This document shows, piece by piece, positions 32,334-32,415 of a stretch of 32,415 nt of DNA (its first letter is position 1; each line of letters opens with the position of its first letter). The position numbers and the translations under genes were made by a program. This DNA comes from Candidatus Bipolaricaulota bacterium (lineage in GTDB: Bacteria > Bipolaricaulota > Bipolaricaulia > Bipolaricaulales > Bipolaricaulaceae): the NCBI GenBank assembly GCA_030550535.1, contig JAUQPF010000041.1, positions 1 to 32,415 of the forward strand, read 5' to 3'. The notes beneath the pieces are model-generated. The model was not told the origin of the DNA. It ran no database searches and was given only the letters and a program-made list of their open reading frames with translations.

Positions 32334-32415
32334 GTGGACGGAAAAAAGGGAAGGGTGTCGTGGGAAGGCCTAAAGCTTTGGGCCGCTCGCGGTTTTGTGG
32401 AATCCTTGAATTCGG
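32334..32415 (+). CDS. 5' end of a gene cut by the window edge
   Basis: An open frame from GTG 32334 to the end of the window (27 codons), preceded by AAGGGAGGTG and the consensus promoter. The visible part begins VDGKKGRVSWEGLKL. It is too short to assign a family. The strong promoter suggests high expression. Confidence 0.5.
   Translation, partial: MDGKKGRVSWEGLKLWAARGFVESLNS

Overview
The window is a gene-dense, GC-rich stretch of bacterial chromosome. Genes are tightly packed, with many ATGA/TGATG/TTGA stop-start overlaps. Signal peptides, an HtrA protease, an RND transporter paired with a LolA-like protein, and usher/beta-barrel-like proteins point to a diderm. The base composition and several near-leaderless promoters (a -10 hexamer about 6 nt before the start codon) recall Deinococcota or deep-branching thermophilic lineages such as Bipolaricaulota. 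The phylum is not proven here.

Layout. 1-1221: a MerR-like HTH protein coupled to an HD phosphohydrolase. 1226-1968: four 11-bp repeats, then a minimal tyrosine recombinase. 1965-10881: a seven-gene, largely overlapping operon of the MoxR/DUF58/VWA (Bat-like) type, with the recombinase joined to its head by an ATGA overlap. 10852-11532 (-): HEAT-repeat protein. 11619-12015 (-): a decayed coding remnant. 12025-14643: tryptophanase/tyrosine phenol-lyase family enzyme, small zinc ribbon and PP-loop ThiI-like protein. 14754-16133: HtrA protease. 16156-16631: five tRNAs (Pro, Gly, Arg, His, Arg). 17036-22183: TetR-headed envelope operon (TetR, exported protein, RND/MMPL, LolA-like, patatin). 22226-24911: DUF401 permease, RimI-like acetyltransferase and TatT-like TPR protein.

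24932-31221 is the most interesting part. Two c-di-GMP-I (GEMM-I) riboswitches share a 66-nt identical aptamer core and lie 568 bp apart. Each precedes a small secreted protein. These are followed by a larger paralogue, a pilus-chaperone-like protein with a dockerin-like tail, and a 952-residue usher/beta-barrel-like protein with SdrD-B-like and PKD-like domains. I read this as a c-di-GMP-controlled surface appendage or adhesin system. The base pairing suggests opposite outputs: in copy 1 the start codon lies inside the ligand-stabilised P1 helix (OFF). In copy 2 the 3' strand of P1 can instead pair with the Shine-Dalgarno sequence (ON).

31377-32415: a small coiled-coil protein, a RelE/ParE-type toxin-antitoxin pair, and a consensus promoter driving a gene that runs off the window.
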